From JAAEEP01 sp035529155 (lineage in GTDB: Archaea > Thermoplasmatota > Thermoplasmata > Methanomassiliicoccales > JAAEEP01): a DNA stretch of 7,752 nucleotides. A program made the translations under genes and the position numbers. The notes beneath the pieces are model-generated. The model was not told where the DNA came from, made no database searches, and saw nothing but the letters and a program-made list of their open reading frames with translations. The stretch is from positions 1 to 7,752 of the forward strand of contig DATKXF010000133.1 of assembly GCA_035529155.1 (NCBI GenBank), given 5' to 3'. Positions 6,492 to 7,752 of the stretch are shown here, piece by piece (the stretch's first letter is position 1; each line of letters begins with the position of its first letter).

Positions 6492-7438
6492 TCATTGGTC
6501 AGTGCAGCCTCTCCACCGACCATGCAGGCCAGTGTCTTTATTCCAAGCGTTTCGATCCTGGACCTGACCTCCTTGAGATCACGAGTTCGCATGTTGATGT
6601 AAACCGTGGCTCCGGTATCAATGGAGAAGTAGCACTTTACCCCTTCTTCGAACATCATCTTGACCTCCAATATCACCCTCAAAGTGTCGGGTCTCCAGAG
6701 TATCAGCCTCTCCTCCCCAGTCATGGTGATCCCGTGGAGGAGCAGCGTGTCCCTTTCAGCAAGTTCTCCAATGCTATCTACATCTCCCTTGCCGATGGCT
6801 TGTTCCATATCGTCCAGCACGGAGGGCACATATTCCAAGCGTGCTTGGAAGAAAGGCGAACTGGTGACCTCGCGGTGGGCGGTGTCCGTGAACTTCATCG
6901 CAGGGACCACCGCCACCAGCATAGCCATGTCCGAATCGGCCGAGGAAGGTATCCTCCGTGAGAAGGAACTCATATCGTCATGGCCGGCGTACCATCTGGA
7001 GAATCCCCCGGTCACAGCCCGGGAGGCGGATCCAGCCCCCCTCCTGGCGAATCTTGAGATCTCCTCCAGGGAGAGATCAAGGCCCAACGCGTTCGAGCAT
7101 GCAAGGGCGAGGGCAGCGAAACCAGAGGAGCTTGCACCCAGTCCAATGTTCGAAGGGAAATCGTTGATGGATGCCATCCTCATCCCTTCATCGATGCCAG
7201 CCATCTCCCTGATGGGCTCCACAACTGCCAATATCCTCTCCAGTTCCCTCTCGCCTGCCGGTTTTCCATCTATTTCCGCGCGATCGGGCCATCTCCCGAA
7301 TTCCACTGTGGTTCGGGTGCAGAGGGGGGCGGTGCAGACGGATATGGAATCGTGATAGGGAAGCCTGAGGATATCGTCTTTCAGGCCATGATACTTTATC
7401 AGCCCCTGTATGGGGTGAGCGGTGGCACTGGACTTCAT
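6479..7438 (-). CDS. Phosphomevalonate decarboxylase-like GHMP enzyme (mevalonate pathway)
   Basis: A 319-residue GHMP-superfamily protein of the diphosphomevalonate decarboxylase family, which makes isopentenyl (di)phosphate for archaeal membrane lipids by ATP-dependent phosphorylation and decarboxylation. The opening AHPIQGLIKYHG and LPYHDSISVCTAP match my recollection of the haloarchaeal phosphomevalonate decarboxylase subgroup rather than the classical IKYWGK enzymes. Visible motifs are Lys15 (IKYHG), the phosphate-binding GHMP motif PSNIGLGASSSGFAA (95-109), the GSASRAVTGGF segment with Arg140, and Asp274 in SIDTGATV, which corresponds to the catalytic aspartate of decarboxylases. Retention of Asp274 argues against a mevalonate 3-kinase. 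The substrate could be 5-phosphomevalonate, 5-diphosphomevalonate or, as in Thermoplasma, mevalonate 3,5-bisphosphate; sequence alone does not settle this. The start is supported by GAGGTGA ending 3 nt before the ATG and overlapping the archease stop. It is downstream of archease in the same operon. Confidence 0.83.
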   Translation of the reverse strand: MKSSATAHPIQGLIKYHGLKDDILRLPYHDSISVCTAPLCTRTTVEFGRWPDRAEIDGKPAGERELERILAVVEPIREMAGIDEGMRMASINDFPSNIGLGASSSGFAALALACSNALGLDLSLEEISRFARRGAGSASRAVTGGFSRWYAGHDDMSSFSRRIPSSADSDMAMLVAVVPAMKFTDTAHREVTSSPFFQARLEYVPSVLDDMEQAIGKGDVDSIGELAERDTLLLHGITMTGEERLILWRPDTLRVILEVKMMFEEGVKCYFSIDTGATVYINMRTRDLKEVRSRIETLGIKTLACMVGGEAALTNDHLF

Positions 7439-7449
7439 GATTCACCTCA
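7439..7449 (-). promoter_or_regulatory. Ribosome binding site of the decarboxylase gene
   Basis: Read on the minus strand, TGAGGTGAATC immediately precedes the ATG at 7438. The GAGGTGA core is a strong Shine-Dalgarno match, and the archease stop codon (TGA) overlaps it. This fixes the start and suggests coupled translation inside the operon, in contrast with the leaderless-looking first genes at 4806 and 4912. Confidence 0.7.
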
Positions 7450-7752
7450 TATGTCGAATAGCACAGTGACCGAAGGCGTGTCCTCGTCCACTTCCAGCAT
7501 GTGGTATGTCACCGCCTTGACCTCGGTCTTTGGTCTGTGCTTCTTCAGGTCAAGCTCCTCTCCCTTGGCCAGGCATCTAAGGCCTCCTTCCAAGAAGGAG
7601 ATGTCGAAGGAAGAGAGCACCACGTGGTCCACATCATGGATGTACAGCAACTCGGAAAGCAGGTCGAACAGAAGATTCTCCTTATCGGTGCCCTCGATCT
7701 GTACCTCCACCTCACCTACTAGCCGAATGGTGGAGACATCCACCATCTGATC
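7447..7752 (-). CDS. Archease, 5' partial (N terminus beyond window)
   Basis: This is the C-terminal about 101 residues of archease, a small protein (usually about 140 residues) that activates the RtcB RNA ligase for multiple-turnover tRNA splicing and RNA repair. The frame is open to the window edge. The ATG at 7746 lies mid-domain, because about 40 residues with the N-terminal metal-binding aspartate motif are missing. Diagnostic features are DLLSELLYIHD, the LAKGEELDLKKHRP stretch, VKAVTYHMLEV near the end, and the terminal VTVLFDI, whose penultimate aspartate belongs to the metal site. The stop is 8 bp before the decarboxylase start, so the two form an operon. No rtcB is visible in the window. 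Confidence 0.92.
   Translation of the reverse strand, partial: DQMVDVSTIRLVGEVEVQIEGTDKENLLFDLLSELLYIHDVDHVVLSSFDISFLEGGLRCLAKGEELDLKKHRPKTEVKAVTYHMLEVDEDTPSVTVLFDI

Noticed and set aside
6660..7355. 231-codon open frame on the plus strand
   Set aside because: It is antisense to the decarboxylase gene, is serine-rich with no recognisable domain, and is explained by the codon bias of the real gene.

Overview
The window looks like anaerobic archaeal chromosome, most likely euryarchaeal and plausibly Thermoplasmatota or a methanogen-like relative. This is inferred from gene content only. The supporting genes are an archaeal-type mevalonate-pathway decarboxylase, an archease, an EhaR-like HAD protein of a family I know mainly from archaea, and an oxygen-sensitive hybrid cluster protein. 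AT-rich TATA-like boxes lie about 30 bp before start codons that have little or no Shine-Dalgarno sequence, which is the archaeal leaderless pattern. Genes are tightly packed, all frames are intact, and no gene-free stretch exceeds about 105 bp. I see no RNA gene, mobile element, CRISPR array or long repeat.

Layout. (1) Bases 1-1839, plus strand: the C-terminal two thirds of hybrid cluster protein (Hcp), then a ferredoxin-domain protein 2 bp downstream, probably its electron-transfer or accessory partner. (2) Bases 1882-4806, minus strand, read from 4806 downwards: a PfkB/ribokinase-family kinase, a PurN-like formyltransferase homologue (7-bp overlap), and an EhaR-like HAD phosphatase (13-bp gap). 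This looks like a three-gene operon with one promoter. (3) Bases 4807-4911: a compact divergent promoter region. (4) Bases 4912-6491, plus strand: a MarC-family membrane protein and an aminoglycoside-phosphotransferase/Bud32-like kinase, coupled by an ATGA stop/start overlap. (5) Bases 6479-7752, minus strand: archease (cut by the window end), followed 8 bp later by a GHMP-fold decarboxylase that resembles haloarchaeal phosphomevalonate decarboxylase. It converges on the kinase gene with a 13-bp tail-to-tail overlap.

How the genes may work together. Hcp plus the ferredoxin protein suggests handling of nitric oxide or hydroxylamine stress. The decarboxylase belongs to isoprenoid (archaeal lipid) synthesis, and archease to RtcB-dependent RNA ligation. 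The best candidate for something undescribed is the kinase-formyltransferase-HAD operon: a phosphorylating enzyme, a one-carbon or acyl transferase and a phosphatase made together, with no known pathway I can assign. The membrane protein/kinase pair is a second candidate.
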